This document shows, piece after piece, positions 50,452-58,787 of a DNA stretch of 64,000 nucleotides. This DNA comes from Streptomyces sp. NRRL F-5135 (GTDB lineage: Bacteria > Actinomycetota > Actinomycetes > Streptomycetales > Streptomycetaceae). Where the stretch lies: contig NZ_JOHR01000025.1 in NCBI RefSeq assembly GCF_000719775.1, positions 1 through 64,000 on the forward strand, in the 5' to 3' direction. Each line of letters begins with the position of its first letter. Position 1 is the first letter of the stretch. Below the pieces are notes generated by a model. It saw only the letters and a program-made list of their open reading frames with translations, made no database searches and was not told the origin of the DNA. Made by a program: the position numbers and the translations under genes.

Positions 50452-51149
50452 CCCGGTCCTCCCCCGGCCCTCCGGCCGGCCGGGCCCGGACCGGCCCGGC
50501 GCGGGGCGAGCCCCCGCGCAGCCTCGAAGACGCCCTCCACCAGCAGCGCGAACAGCGCGACGAGCACGGCCCCGGCGACCACCTGAGCGGTGTCGGCGAG
50601 ACGGAACCCCGCGGTGATGATCCGGCCGAGGCCGCCGCCCCCGACCAGGGCCGCGATGGTCGCGGTGGCCACCAGCTGGACGGCTGCGATCCGTACGCCG
50701 GTGAGGATCAGCGGCAGGGCGAGCGGCACCTCGACCCGGACCACGATCTGACGTGCCGTCATACCCAGCCCGCGGGCGGCCTGGACGACCTCGCGGTCGA
50801 CACCTCGTATCCCGGCGTACGCGTTGGCGAGCACCGGGGGGATCGCGAACAGCACCAGCGCGACGACCGTGGGCCACTGGCCGTACCCGCCGAGGGGGGT
50901 GAGCAGCAACAGGACGAGCACGGCGAACGTGGGGACGGCCCGGCCGGCGCCCGACACGGTCACCGCCAGCGCGCCTCCCCTGCCGAGATGGCCGAGGACG
51001 AGCGCGACGGGCAGCGCGAGAGCGCAGCTGAGGGCGAGGCAGACGGCGGTGAGGTGGAGGTGCTCGACGAGCCGGTGCCCGATGCCGTCCTCGCCCGCCC
51101 AGTGCGCCGCGGTGGTCAGCCAGGACCAGGCCGCGCCGAGCACGGTCAC
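50448..51149 (-). CDS. Betaine/choline ABC transporter permease (second)
   Basis: 233 aa from a GTG at 51149 overlapping the first permease stop. Five or six membrane segments; ATPase-contact loop EVVQAARGLGMTARQIVVRVEVPLALPLILTGVRIA and the GGGGLGRIITAGF segment are typical of OpuCB/OpuCD-like subunits. Pairs with the permease encoded upstream. Confidence 0.92.
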   Translation of the reverse strand: MTVLGAAWSWLTTAAHWAGEDGIGHRLVEHLHLTAVCLALSCALALPVALVLGHLGRGGALAVTVSGAGRAVPTFAVLVLLLLTPLGGYGQWPTVVALVLFAIPPVLANAYAGIRGVDREVVQAARGLGMTARQIVVRVEVPLALPLILTGVRIAAVQLVATATIAALVGGGGLGRIITAGFRLADTAQVVAGAVLVALFALLVEGVFEAARGLAPRRAGPGPAGRRAGGGPG

Positions 51150-51826
51150 GGCGGCGCGCCCCGCGCCCAGGGCGTGAGCAGCCGCTGGAGCGCGAGCAGC
51201 AGCAGGTCGGCGACGACGGCGAGGAGGACGCAGAGCACGGTGGCGGTGAGCACCTGCGCCTTGAAGAAGGTGTTCATGCCGGCGTAGATGAGGTTCCCGA
51301 GTCCGCCGTAGCCGACGATCGCCCCCAGAGTGACGAGGGAGACCGCGGAGACCGCCGCGATCCGCAGCCCCGCCATGGCGGAGGGCAGCGCGAGCGGCAG
51401 TTCCACGGCGAGCAGCAGCCGGAGGGGGCCGTAGCCCATGCCCCGCGCGGCCTGCCGGATCTCCTCGGGCACGGCGCGCAGTCCGGCCAGGAGATTGCGT
51501 ACGAGGAGAGTCAGGGAGTAGAGGACCAGCCCGGCGACCACGAGCGAGGCGGACAGCCCGTACACCGGCAGCAGCAGCGAGAACATGGCGAGCGAGGGGA
51601 CGGTGTAGAGGACGGTCGTGAGCCCCAGCACGGGCCCGGCCAGTCCCCTCCAGCGGCGGGCGGCCAGTGCGAGGGGCAGGGCGATGACGACGGCGAGGGC
51701 GAGGGCCGCCGAGGTGAGCTGGAGGTGCTGGAGCACGGCGTCGCGGAGGACGCCGCGGCGGCTGGTGAGATAGGCGCCACAGATCCACTCGTTGCGCGCG
51801 AGGCAGTCGTCCGGGGGCGCGGTCAC
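51146..51826 (-). CDS. Betaine/choline ABC transporter permease (first)
   Basis: 226 aa from the GTG at 51826; upstream extension is Pro/Gly/Arg-rich and not coding-like. Loop EEIRQAARGMGYGPLRLLLAVELPLALPSAMAGLRIA and GYGGLGNLIYAGMNTFFKAQVLT are the OpuCB-type motifs. First gene of the three-gene operon. The upstream region is an unusual G/C-rich repetitive tract. Confidence 0.9.
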   Translation of the reverse strand: MTAPPDDCLARNEWICGAYLTSRRGVLRDAVLQHLQLTSAALALAVVIALPLALAARRWRGLAGPVLGLTTVLYTVPSLAMFSLLLPVYGLSASLVVAGLVLYSLTLLVRNLLAGLRAVPEEIRQAARGMGYGPLRLLLAVELPLALPSAMAGLRIAAVSAVSLVTLGAIVGYGGLGNLIYAGMNTFFKAQVLTATVLCVLLAVVADLLLLALQRLLTPWARGAPP

Positions 51827-51849
51827 CCGTCCATTGCAGCCGCGTTTCC

Positions 51850-52480
51850 GGGCCGCCGCGCGCCGTACTGGCCCGTACGGGGGCGGTGCGGGGCCGGGCG
51901 GGGCGCCCGGCGCGATGACGGAACGCGGTGCCGCCGTGCCGGGGCCGCGTCCGGGACCGCACGCGCCGAGGGGCCGTGTGTGCCGGGGGCCGCGCGCGCC
52001 GGCCGGGGCAGGGCCGACCGGGCCGGGAACCAACCGGCGCGGGGCTCACCGACCCGGGGACCACTCCCCGAGCGTCGGCGGGACCGGATCAGGGCCGAGT
52101 GGACCGGGGCCGGACGGGCCGGGACCGGACGCGCCGGGATGGACCCGACCAGGGCGGACGGTACGGGACGGACCCGACCAGGGTGGACCCGACCAGCGCC
52201 GGGTGGACGGACCGAGCCGGGGCTGGGGACCGGGGCGGACCGAGCCGGGGCAGGGCGGACCGGCGGTCCGGGGCCGAGCCCGGCCGGTCCGGGGCCGCGT
52301 GGGCTCCGCCCATCGGACCCGGGCCCACCCAGCCGGTGGCCTGCTCGACCGGCCGGGCCCGGGAGGGGCCCCGTGGGCCTCGGGCCGGGCTGCCACGGCC
52401 CCACGGGCCCCGGCGCCGCAGGACAGGGCCGTCTTGCCCGGCAGGGCAGCCCCCGGGGACACTGAGGCGTTCATCCACAC
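51850..52480. repeat. G-rich, imperfectly repetitive intergenic tract
   Basis: About 630 bp without a supportable gene between the divergent permease operon and amino-acid permease gene. It is built from short motifs such as GGACCCGACCAG (52141-52152, 52170-52181, 52185-52196) and CGGACCGAGCCGGGGC (52208-52223, 52236-52251), with many GGGG/CCGGGG runs on the plus strand. All frames give Pro/Gly/Arg-only products. Such G-skewed tracts can form G-quadruplexes. Confidence 0.75.
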
Positions 52481-52511
52481 CTCGCGACCCAGGAAAGCAG
52501 CCTGCCCCCTC

Positions 52512-53933
52512 ATGCATGACCAGATTCCGTCCGACACATCAGCCAAGGCCGCCCCTGGAAGGGGGACGGCCGAGGAGCCACTGGCCGCCGGGCTCAAACA
52601 GCGCCATCTGACCATGCTCGGACTCGGCGGTGTCATCGGGGCCGGGCTCTTCGTCGGGTCCGGGGCCGGGATCGCGCTGGCCGGGCCGGGGATCGTCGTC
52701 TCGTATCTGATCGCGGGCGTGATCGCGATGTGCGTGATGCGCATGCTGGGCGAGATGTCGGCCGCGATGCCGGCGTCGGGGTCGTTCTCGGTGCACGCGG
52801 AGCGGGCGCTCGGCCGGTGGGCCGGGTTCAGCGTGGGCTGGCTGTACTGGTTCCTGCTGGTCGTCGTACTCGCCGTGGAGGCGACGGGCGCGGCGCAGAT
52901 CGCCCATGGCTGGGTCCCGGCCGTTCCGCAGTGGGCGTGGGTACTGGGCTTCATGGTGCTGTTCACCGGGTCGAACCTGGCGGCCGTGCGGAACTTCGGC
53001 GAGTTCGAGTTCTGGTTCGCCGCGCTGAAGGTGTTCGCGATCGTCGCGTTCCTGGCCCTCGGGCTGCTCGCGATCTTCGGGGTGCTGCCCGACACCGAAC
53101 CGGTCGGCCTCGCCAACCTCACGGATCACGGTGGCTTCCTGCCCGGCGGCTGGCAGGGCGTCGTCTCCGGCGTCCTCGCCGTGATCTTCGCCTTCGGAGG
53201 ACTGGAGGTCGTCACGATCGCGGCGGCCGAGTCCGACGACCCGGTGCGCTCGGTGGCCCGGGCGGTGCGCAGCTCGGTCCTGCGGATCCTGTTCTTCTAC
53301 GTCGGCTCGATGCTGGTGATCGTGACCGCCCTGCCCTGGACGGCACAGAAGGCGGGGCTGAGCCCGTACGTCACCGTCCTCGACAGGATCGGTGTGCCCT
53401 CCGCGGGGCAGATCATGAACATCGTGGTGTTCGTGGCGCTGCTGTCGGCGCTGAACGCCAACCTCTACGGATCGTCCCGCATGATCTTCTCGCTGGCCGA
53501 GCGCGGCGAGGCGCCGGCGTTCCTGCTGAAGGTGAGCGTGAGCGGGGTGCCCCGGCAGGCGGTCCTCGCGTCCGTGGCCTTCGGCTTCGTCTCCGTCCTG
53601 CTCAACCTGAAGTGGCCGGACTCGGTCTTCCTCTACATGCTCAACGCGGTGGGGGCGGTGCTGCTGTTCGTGTGGGCCCTGATCGCGGTCTCCCAGCTGC
53701 GTCTGAGGCGGCGGATCGAACGGGAGGCCCCGGAGCGGCTGGTCCTCCGGATGTGGTTCTTCCCGGGACTGACCTGGCTGACTCTCGCCGCGATGGCCGT
53801 CGTCTTCGTCCTGATGCTGACCGACGACACGGCACGCCCGCAGCTGCTGTGGTCCCTCGGCGCGTCGGCACTCGTGCTGGCGGTGGCCGGAGTCCGGGAG
53901 CTGCGCGCGCGGCAGAGCCCTGTCAACTCGTAG
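52512..53933 (+). CDS. Amino acid permease (AAT/APC family)
   Basis: 473 aa, 12 membrane segments. LKQRHLTMLGLGGVIGAGLFVGSGAGIALAGPG is the family start; EMSAAMPASGSFSVHAERALGRWAGFSVGWLYW, AFGGLEVVTIAAAESDDP and LNANLYGSSRMIFSLAERGEAP follow. This is the GabP/AnsP/AroP-like group; substrate not assignable. The ATG at 52512 is chosen because hydrophilic then membrane sequence starts there; the upstream tract is non-coding. Monocistronic. Confidence 0.92.
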   Translation: MHDQIPSDTSAKAAPGRGTAEEPLAAGLKQRHLTMLGLGGVIGAGLFVGSGAGIALAGPGIVVSYLIAGVIAMCVMRMLGEMSAAMPASGSFSVHAERALGRWAGFSVGWLYWFLLVVVLAVEATGAAQIAHGWVPAVPQWAWVLGFMVLFTGSNLAAVRNFGEFEFWFAALKVFAIVAFLALGLLAIFGVLPDTEPVGLANLTDHGGFLPGGWQGVVSGVLAVIFAFGGLEVVTIAAAESDDPVRSVARAVRSSVLRILFFYVGSMLVIVTALPWTAQKAGLSPYVTVLDRIGVPSAGQIMNIVVFVALLSALNANLYGSSRMIFSLAERGEAPAFLLKVSVSGVPRQAVLASVAFGFVSVLLNLKWPDSVFLYMLNAVGAVLLFVWALIAVSQLRLRRRIEREAPERLVLRMWFFPGLTWLTLAAMAVVFVLMLTDDTARPQLLWSLGASALVLAVAGVRELRARQSPVNS

Positions 53934-54057
53934 GCGGCGGGGCCGAATCGGCGGCTTCCCATGCCGTACCGCATACTTGTCGCCAGATCACGCGCGGCCG
54001 GACGCGGAGCCCGGTGCCGCCCGCGTCGGCAAGGGAAACACCAGCTGGAGGCCTGAC

Positions 54058-54861
54058 ATGGCGAGCGACGGAAACGGTTCGAACCGGATCGACACCAGCA
54101 GGCCGCACCCGGCCCGGATGTACGACTACTACCTGGGCGGCAAGGACAGCTACCTGGTCGACCGGGAGGCGGCGGAACAGGTCGTGTCCCTCTACCCGGG
54201 CATCAAGGAAGGCGCCTGGCTCAACCGGGCGTTCATGCACCGTGCGGCCCGCAGGCTGGCCGGCCTGGGGGTGCGGCAGTTCCTCGACATAGGAACCGGT
54301 ATCCCGACCCAGCCCAACCTCCATCAGACCGTGCAGCGGGTCGCGCCCGCCGCACGGGTCATGTACACGGATTACGACCCGATCGTCCTGCGGCACGCCG
54401 AGGCTCTGCTGCGGGGCACGCCCGAAGGCCGTATCGAGTACGTCGAGGCCGATGTCCGCGAGCCCGCGAAGATCCTGGCCGCCGCCCGGGAGTTCTTCGA
54501 CTTCGAGCAGCCCGTCGCGCTGTCCCTGGTGGCCCTGCTGCACTTCGTCTCCGACGAGTACGACCCCATCGGGATCGTCAACGAACTCCTCACGCCCATG
54601 GCCCCCGGCAGCTACGTCGTGCTCTCCCATGTCACCGGGGACTTCGAACCGGAGATCTGGGCCCGCATCGTGGATATCTACCGCAACGCCGGAACCCCGG
54701 CGCAGGTGCGCTCGCGCGAGGAGTTCCTGCGCTTCTTCGACGGCCTGGAACTGCTCGAACCGGGCGTCACGGTCGGCCCGCTGTGGCACCCGGAGCCCGG
54801 CTCGGTCAAGAGCGGTGACGAGAAACTGCCGTTGTACGTGGGCGTGGCCCGTAAGAACTGA
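54058..54861 (+). CDS. DUF574 (SAM-dependent) methyltransferase
   Basis: 267 aa, ATG with GGAGG 7 nt upstream. RIDTSRPHPARMYDYYLGGKDSYLVDREAAEQV is the signature of this Streptomyces-expanded family; FLDIGTGIPTQPNLH is the SAM loop (motif I) and VMYTDYDPIVLRHAEALL the acidic ribose-binding loop. Members are numerous in Streptomyces, with mostly unknown acceptors, some linked to development. Single gene. Confidence 0.92.
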   Translation: MASDGNGSNRIDTSRPHPARMYDYYLGGKDSYLVDREAAEQVVSLYPGIKEGAWLNRAFMHRAARRLAGLGVRQFLDIGTGIPTQPNLHQTVQRVAPAARVMYTDYDPIVLRHAEALLRGTPEGRIEYVEADVREPAKILAAAREFFDFEQPVALSLVALLHFVSDEYDPIGIVNELLTPMAPGSYVVLSHVTGDFEPEIWARIVDIYRNAGTPAQVRSREEFLRFFDGLELLEPGVTVGPLWHPEPGSVKSGDEKLPLYVGVARKN

Positions 54862-54975
54862 GCGGCGGACGCGCTCCACCCGCCGCGTCTCATCCGCCGC
54901 GCACCGCCCGCCGCGTGCCGTTCGCCGTACCCACCCGGCGGCGACGGCACAGCTTCATCGGCCATACTGCCTGTC

Positions 54976-55560
54976 GTGGAGCAGAGCATAGGTCCTATCA
55001 CCCCGCCCCTGCACAGCGCCGGGACCGATCCCGCGTACATCCCCGGCCTCACCGCACCGCGCCCCGCCGCGGTGCCGGAACCGGACCCCGAACAGGAGGT
55101 GGCCGAGCGGCGGCCCGACGACAGCGACACACACGAGGCTCAACGGGAAGAGCCCGCCCAGCAGGATCCCGGCGCCGAGGAGCGGTCCGGCGGCGCGGAC
55201 GGCCCCGGACAGGAGCCCGGGGAGCCCGAGCCGGACGGGAAGAAGTCCCGCGGCGAGGAATCCGGCGCGGAAGAGGGCACCGGGCCCGCCTTCGAGGTCT
55301 CCGACCGGCGCGCCGCGATCATCGCGGACCGGACCGGCGTCACCTTCCGGCTGGACGGCGAGGAGGCCGAGTTCGGCTGGGACGAGATCGGCGCGGTCGA
55401 GGTCGACACGCCCAGATTCGGGCGCCGGTTCGCCGTCACGGTCTACACCGGGCCCCGCCGGTGGTACGAGGCCGATGTCGAGGCACCGGCCAGGCGTCTG
55501 CTCAAGGAATGGACGGCGGACCTGGACGCGGTTCTCGACGCCTACTTCGAGGACGACTGA
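54976..55560 (+). CDS. Acidic protein with C-terminal PH-like domain; possible premature stop
   Basis: 194 aa from a GTG at 54976 with CATACT 7 nt upstream, suggesting a leaderless transcript. Residues 1-105 are disordered, rich in Glu, Pro, Gly and Asp. Residues about 108-194 (VSDRRAAIIADRTGVTFRLDGEEAEFGWDEIGAVEVDTPRFGRRFAVTVYTG) form a compact beta domain resembling a bacterial PH fold. The TGA at 55558-55560 is followed in the same frame by 46 more codons with strong G/C third positions (55561-55701), so the protein may once have been longer or be read through. Function unknown. Confidence 0.7.
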   Translation: MEQSIGPITPPLHSAGTDPAYIPGLTAPRPAAVPEPDPEQEVAERRPDDSDTHEAQREEPAQQDPGAEERSGGADGPGQEPGEPEPDGKKSRGEESGAEEGTGPAFEVSDRRAAIIADRTGVTFRLDGEEAEFGWDEIGAVEVDTPRFGRRFAVTVYTGPRRWYEADVEAPARRLLKEWTADLDAVLDAYFEDD

Positions 55561-55701
55561 GAGGACGGCGAACGGGACGACGGACGGGGCGACGACCAGT
55601 CCGCCGATCAGGACACGAGTCAGGACGGCGCGCCGAGCGCCGGCCGGAAGAGCGACCGGAAGAGCGACCGGAAGAGCGACCGGAAGGACGAGACCTCGTA
55701 G
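55561..55701 (+). other. In-frame coding-like extension beyond the TGA, ending in a 12-bp tandem repeat
   Basis: In frame with the gene that stops at 55560, this stretch encodes EDGERDDGRGDDQSADQD, then TSQDGAPSAG and (RKSD)3-RKDETS before TAG at 55699-55701. Third positions are almost all G or C. The tail repeats CCGGAAGAGCGA three times plus one variant (55644-55691). It looks like the original C-terminal tail cut off by a nonsense mutation. Confidence 0.5.
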
Positions 55702-55879
55702 GACGGGGCCCCGTCAGGGGATTCGGCGTCGAACCGGTCCGTGTGACGGGGCTTCGCAGGAGGGAGCCCACAGGCCCTTGCCCGAACGTCCGCGCCGGTT
55801 CCCGGTTCCTGCGCCACGGCCCGGACCACGCGCGTCAGGCCGTCGGTGGTCCCGGTGGCGGCCCGTCGGCCCGGCACAC

Positions 55880-55921
55880 GTCGGCCCGGCACACCGCTCC
55901 GCTTCGGTGTGCCGGGCCGAC
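55880..55921 (-). terminator. 17-bp perfect hairpin after the MpaB-family gene
   Basis: Left arm 55880-55896, loop of 8 nt, right arm 55905-55921, all 17 pairs matched. It lies 6 bp beyond the stop at 55927. The left arm is preceded by a 15-bp direct copy of itself (55865-55879), giving two alternative pairings. Confidence 0.8.
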
Positions 55922-55926
55922 GGCCA

Positions 55927-56730
55927 TCAGGCCCTGTCCGAGGCGGCCTTGTCCGTGGAGGAAGGAGCCGCCGGATCAATCGTCGGCCTCCGGTGGGCCG
56001 TCGCGCGTGCCGCGCGCCGCAGCCCGGCCCGGCGCAGGGCCAGGCCCACGCCGACGAGGCCCCGTACCGGCCAGGCGGGCCGCCGGGCGGCGAAGGCCGC
56101 GCGCAGCCGGTCGTCCAGCAGCGCGTTCGAGGCCATCCGCACCACGGGTGCCAGCGCGCCGGGGAACCGGTCGGTCAGCAGTGCCTGTGTCGCGCCGTAC
56201 AGCCGCTGTCCGTCCTCGGTGCGGGCGAAGACGCGTTCTTCGTAGTCGTCCATCCACCGGGCGAAGTCCGCGTACGAACCGGGCACCCCCGTCAGTTCCA
56301 TCCGTTCGGCCAGTCCGGCGTAGAAACGGTGGGCCGCGTCCTTCTCCTCCTCGGTGGTGCGGCGCCAGCTGTGGCCGTCGATCCACCGCAGTGGGGCGAC
56401 GCAGAACGCCGCGAGGACGTAGACGAACTCCTCCTGACCCACCGGGAGCCGCGCGTGCAGCCGGTTCAGCGCGTCGATCGCGGCGCGGCCCCGCAGTGTG
56501 TCCAGGCCGTGCTCGATCAGGGTGTACATCAGCTCGCCGGTGGCCTTGGCCCGCACCCGGGGCCGGGAGACCATCTTGCCGGTGCCCGTCAGCACGGCGG
56601 CGATGGACGGTACGGCGAAGGTGCGGTAGAAGCCCAGGTTCAGTCCGAGCCGGAGGTCGTCGGCGAAGTCGACCAGTGCCATGTGCCGGTAGACGGCGTG
56701 CGCCCGGCGCTCGTCCTCGTCGGTCCTCAT
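55927..56730 (-). CDS. Oxygenase MpaB family (DUF2236) protein
   Basis: 267 aa from the ATG at 56730. HMALVDFADDLRLGLNLGFYRTFAVPSIAAVLTGTGKMVSRPRVRAKATGELMYTLIEHGLD is the N-terminal helical region of the DUF2236/MpaB/rubber-oxygenase (Lcp) superfamily, which binds heme b in characterised members. HARLPVGQEEFVYVLAAFCVAPLRWIDGHSWR continues the all-helical fold. The substrate is unknown. No signal peptide. The last 35 residues are a basic, Ala/Arg-rich tail. A strong hairpin follows the stop. Confidence 0.85.
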   Translation of the reverse strand: MRTDEDERRAHAVYRHMALVDFADDLRLGLNLGFYRTFAVPSIAAVLTGTGKMVSRPRVRAKATGELMYTLIEHGLDTLRGRAAIDALNRLHARLPVGQEEFVYVLAAFCVAPLRWIDGHSWRRTTEEEKDAAHRFYAGLAERMELTGVPGSYADFARWMDDYEERVFARTEDGQRLYGATQALLTDRFPGALAPVVRMASNALLDDRLRAAFAARRPAWPVRGLVGVGLALRRAGLRRAARATAHRRPTIDPAAPSSTDKAASDRA

Positions 56731-56976
56731 GCGCTCGACGGTCCTCTCCCCTACGACTGCCGGCCGCCGACGAGCCGTCACCGGACGGCGGCGACCACCA
56801 GCATATCCGTGGGGCCGGAGCGTCGGACGCGGCCCTCGGGGCACTCCGGGAACCCCGTCTTCGCCCGCGCCCCGCCCCCGGGCAGCACATGCGTCGACCC
56901 TACCGAACGCCTTTCCCCGGCATCTCGGAACAAGTGATCACTCAATGACCAGATTGACACCTTGACCCTTCCTTGA

Positions 56977-57446
56977 CTCGAGAACAGACTCGCGGGAGGC
57001 GCTCACGAGTCGGCCGGCCCGCCGCAGGACCAGGTCCGCGTCGCGTTCGACGCCCGGGTCACGGCGCACGCCCCGACGGCGCGGATGGCGGCGCGCTCCC
57101 GGCGGCCGAACGGGTCGGTGACCTTCTCCGGATACGAACTCGGCGTCACCCGGCAGGAGTTGGCTCCCCTCGGCAGTGACGACAATCCGTACCTGAACGT
57201 GGGCGACCTGGCCGGGTCCGCCGACACGGCCTCCCTGAGCCGGGGCGAGCCGCTGCCGCTGCCGCGGGTCGAAATTCGACCGCCGGGGGCGGCGCGTGCG
57301 GCTCATCGGAGAGCCCGATCCGCCGGTGGGACGGCGCGGCGCGCGTCGTGGAGGGCCGGTGGCTGCCGCTGGAGGACGGTGTCCTCGTGTACTCCGAGCC
57401 GGCCGTCCCCGGAGGCGAACGGCACGGACAGCGGCCCGCGAACTGA
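56977..57446 (+). pseudogene. Frameshifted gene of unknown function upstream of the amidase
   Basis: One frame is coding-like from 56977 to about 57285 (PQDQVRVAFDARVTAHAPTA, VTFSGYELGVTRQELAPLGS, DDNPYLNVGDLAGSADTA). It then becomes Arg/Ala-rich, while another frame continues as WDGAARVVEGRWLPLEDGVL and ends PGGERHGQRPAN at TGA 57444-57446. No convincing start precedes it. I read a single gene with at least one frameshift near 57262-57290 and a lost or altered 5' end. Upstream lie AGTGATCACT (56933-56942) and three closely spaced TTGAC boxes (56954, 56962, 56973). The family is not recognised. Confidence 0.55.
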
Positions 57447-57479
57447 CACAGCACCGTACGCTCGGAAGGAGCCACCACG

Positions 57480-58361
57480 ATGGCAACGCCCCTGACCGCC
57501 GACAAACTGCTCAAAGCCCTGCGCGACGAGGGGCTCAGGGTCGTCGAGCACCGAAGCTGGCGCACCCACAACCGCAACCACAAGGGTGCGTGGGGGCCGG
57601 TGAACGGTGTGATGATCCATCACACCGTGTCCTCGGGCACCCGGAGTTCGGTGGAACTCTGCTACAACGGCCATTCCACTCTGCCGGGCCCGCTGTGCCA
57701 CGGCGTGATCGTCAAGGACGGATCGGTCCATCTCGTCGGCAACGGACGGGCCAACCACGCCGGCCTCGGCGACGACGACGTCCTGCGCGCGGTGATCAAC
57801 GAATCGGCGCTGCCGGCGGACAACGAGGCCAACACCGACGGCAATCGCCACTTCTACGGTTTCGAGTGCGTCAACCTGGGCGACGGCAAGGACCCGTGGC
57901 CGGCCGCCCAGCTGCTGGCGATCGAGAAGGCCGCCGCGGCGGTCTGCCGCGCACACGGCTGGACCCAGCGCTCGGTGATCGGTCACAAGGAATGGCAGCC
58001 CGGGAAGATCGATCCGCGTGGCTTCACCATGGACTCGATGCGCGCCAGAATCGCGGGGCGCCTCGGTCGCAGGCCGGACGGCCCGCCGCCGGCCGGGCCG
58101 AAGCCCCCGGCGCGGTACGAGCCGTTCCCGGGAGCCGCGTTCTTCGCAACCGGCCGGCGCAGTGCCGTCATCACGGCGATGGGCAAGCGGCTGGTCGCCG
58201 AGGGCTGCGGCCGCTACCAGGTCGGTCCCGGCCCGGAGTGGACGGAGGCCGACCGTACGTCGTACGCCGCGTGGCAGCGCAAGCTCGGCTACTCGGGAGG
58301 CGACGCGGACGGGATTCCGGGCAAGGCGAGTTGGGAGAAGCTGAAGGTGCCGAACGTGTGA
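57480..58361 (+). CDS. N-acetylmuramoyl-L-alanine amidase (phage endolysin-like) with C-terminal binding domain
   Basis: 293 aa, ATG after GGAAGGAG. Amidase_2 (T7-lysozyme/PGRP) motifs: NGVMIHHTVSSGTRSS (zinc His), HLVGNGRANHAG, HFYGFECVNLGDGKDPW and SVIGHKEWQPGKIDPRG (second zinc His and Asp). A Pro-rich linker at about 195-215 leads to a 75-residue domain (FFATGRRSAVITAMGKRLVAEG, YAAWQRKLGYSGGDADGIPGKASWEKL), the peptidoglycan-binding module common in actinophage endolysins. No signal peptide, as in phage lysins that need a holin. It may be a prophage remnant or a domesticated lysin; no other phage gene is present. Confidence 0.88.
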   Translation: MATPLTADKLLKALRDEGLRVVEHRSWRTHNRNHKGAWGPVNGVMIHHTVSSGTRSSVELCYNGHSTLPGPLCHGVIVKDGSVHLVGNGRANHAGLGDDDVLRAVINESALPADNEANTDGNRHFYGFECVNLGDGKDPWPAAQLLAIEKAAAAVCRAHGWTQRSVIGHKEWQPGKIDPRGFTMDSMRARIAGRLGRRPDGPPPAGPKPPARYEPFPGAAFFATGRRSAVITAMGKRLVAEGCGRYQVGPGPEWTEADRTSYAAWQRKLGYSGGDADGIPGKASWEKLKVPNV

Positions 58362-58787
58362 GACGGCACTGTACGGAGAGTTCACCGGTGGCCCGGTTGC
58401 GTGGGGTCGGCGGGCGGCAGTGGCTGTGCCGCGAGAGCGCGCTCCCGGAGCGTTGCCCCACCGTCCGCCGGCCTCGTGCCCACCGCCCTCCGCCGCCCGC
58501 GGGGAAGCGCGCGAAGTTAGGCGGAAACGCGCCCCTGTGCCCGTGCTCGGAGATCCCTACGCTATGGGCCATGCGTGCACCGGCCGCCCCACCGGCCGGT
58601 GGGGCCGCTGCACACCTGTCGTGCCCGCCGTCGACGCGCCGACGGCACACGGGCCGATGTCCGCGTCGTCGCGCTGTCACAAAAGCCGTACCTCCGTAAC
58701 GCCGTACCGCCGCACCACGGACACCGGCCGGTGCCACCGGCCCACGGGCACCATCCACATGAGCGTTGATCCCCAAGGAGAGATCCA
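58362..58787. other. Intergenic region upstream of GH105
   Basis: 426 bp without a supportable gene; the possible ORFs are Arg/Pro-rich and lack ribosome sites. The last 20 bp hold AAGGAG 7 nt before the GH105 GTG. I see no operator-like palindrome comparable to those before GH43 and GH78. Confidence 0.6.

Noticed and set aside
55644..55691. Four 12-bp repeats considered as a CRISPR array
   Set aside because: Units are contiguous without spacers and encode an in-frame RKSD repeat; no cas gene.
54915..56948. 677-aa plus-strand ORF across 55-57 kb
   Set aside because: Arg/Pro/Ala-rich and overlaps the acidic protein in another frame and MpaB in antisense.
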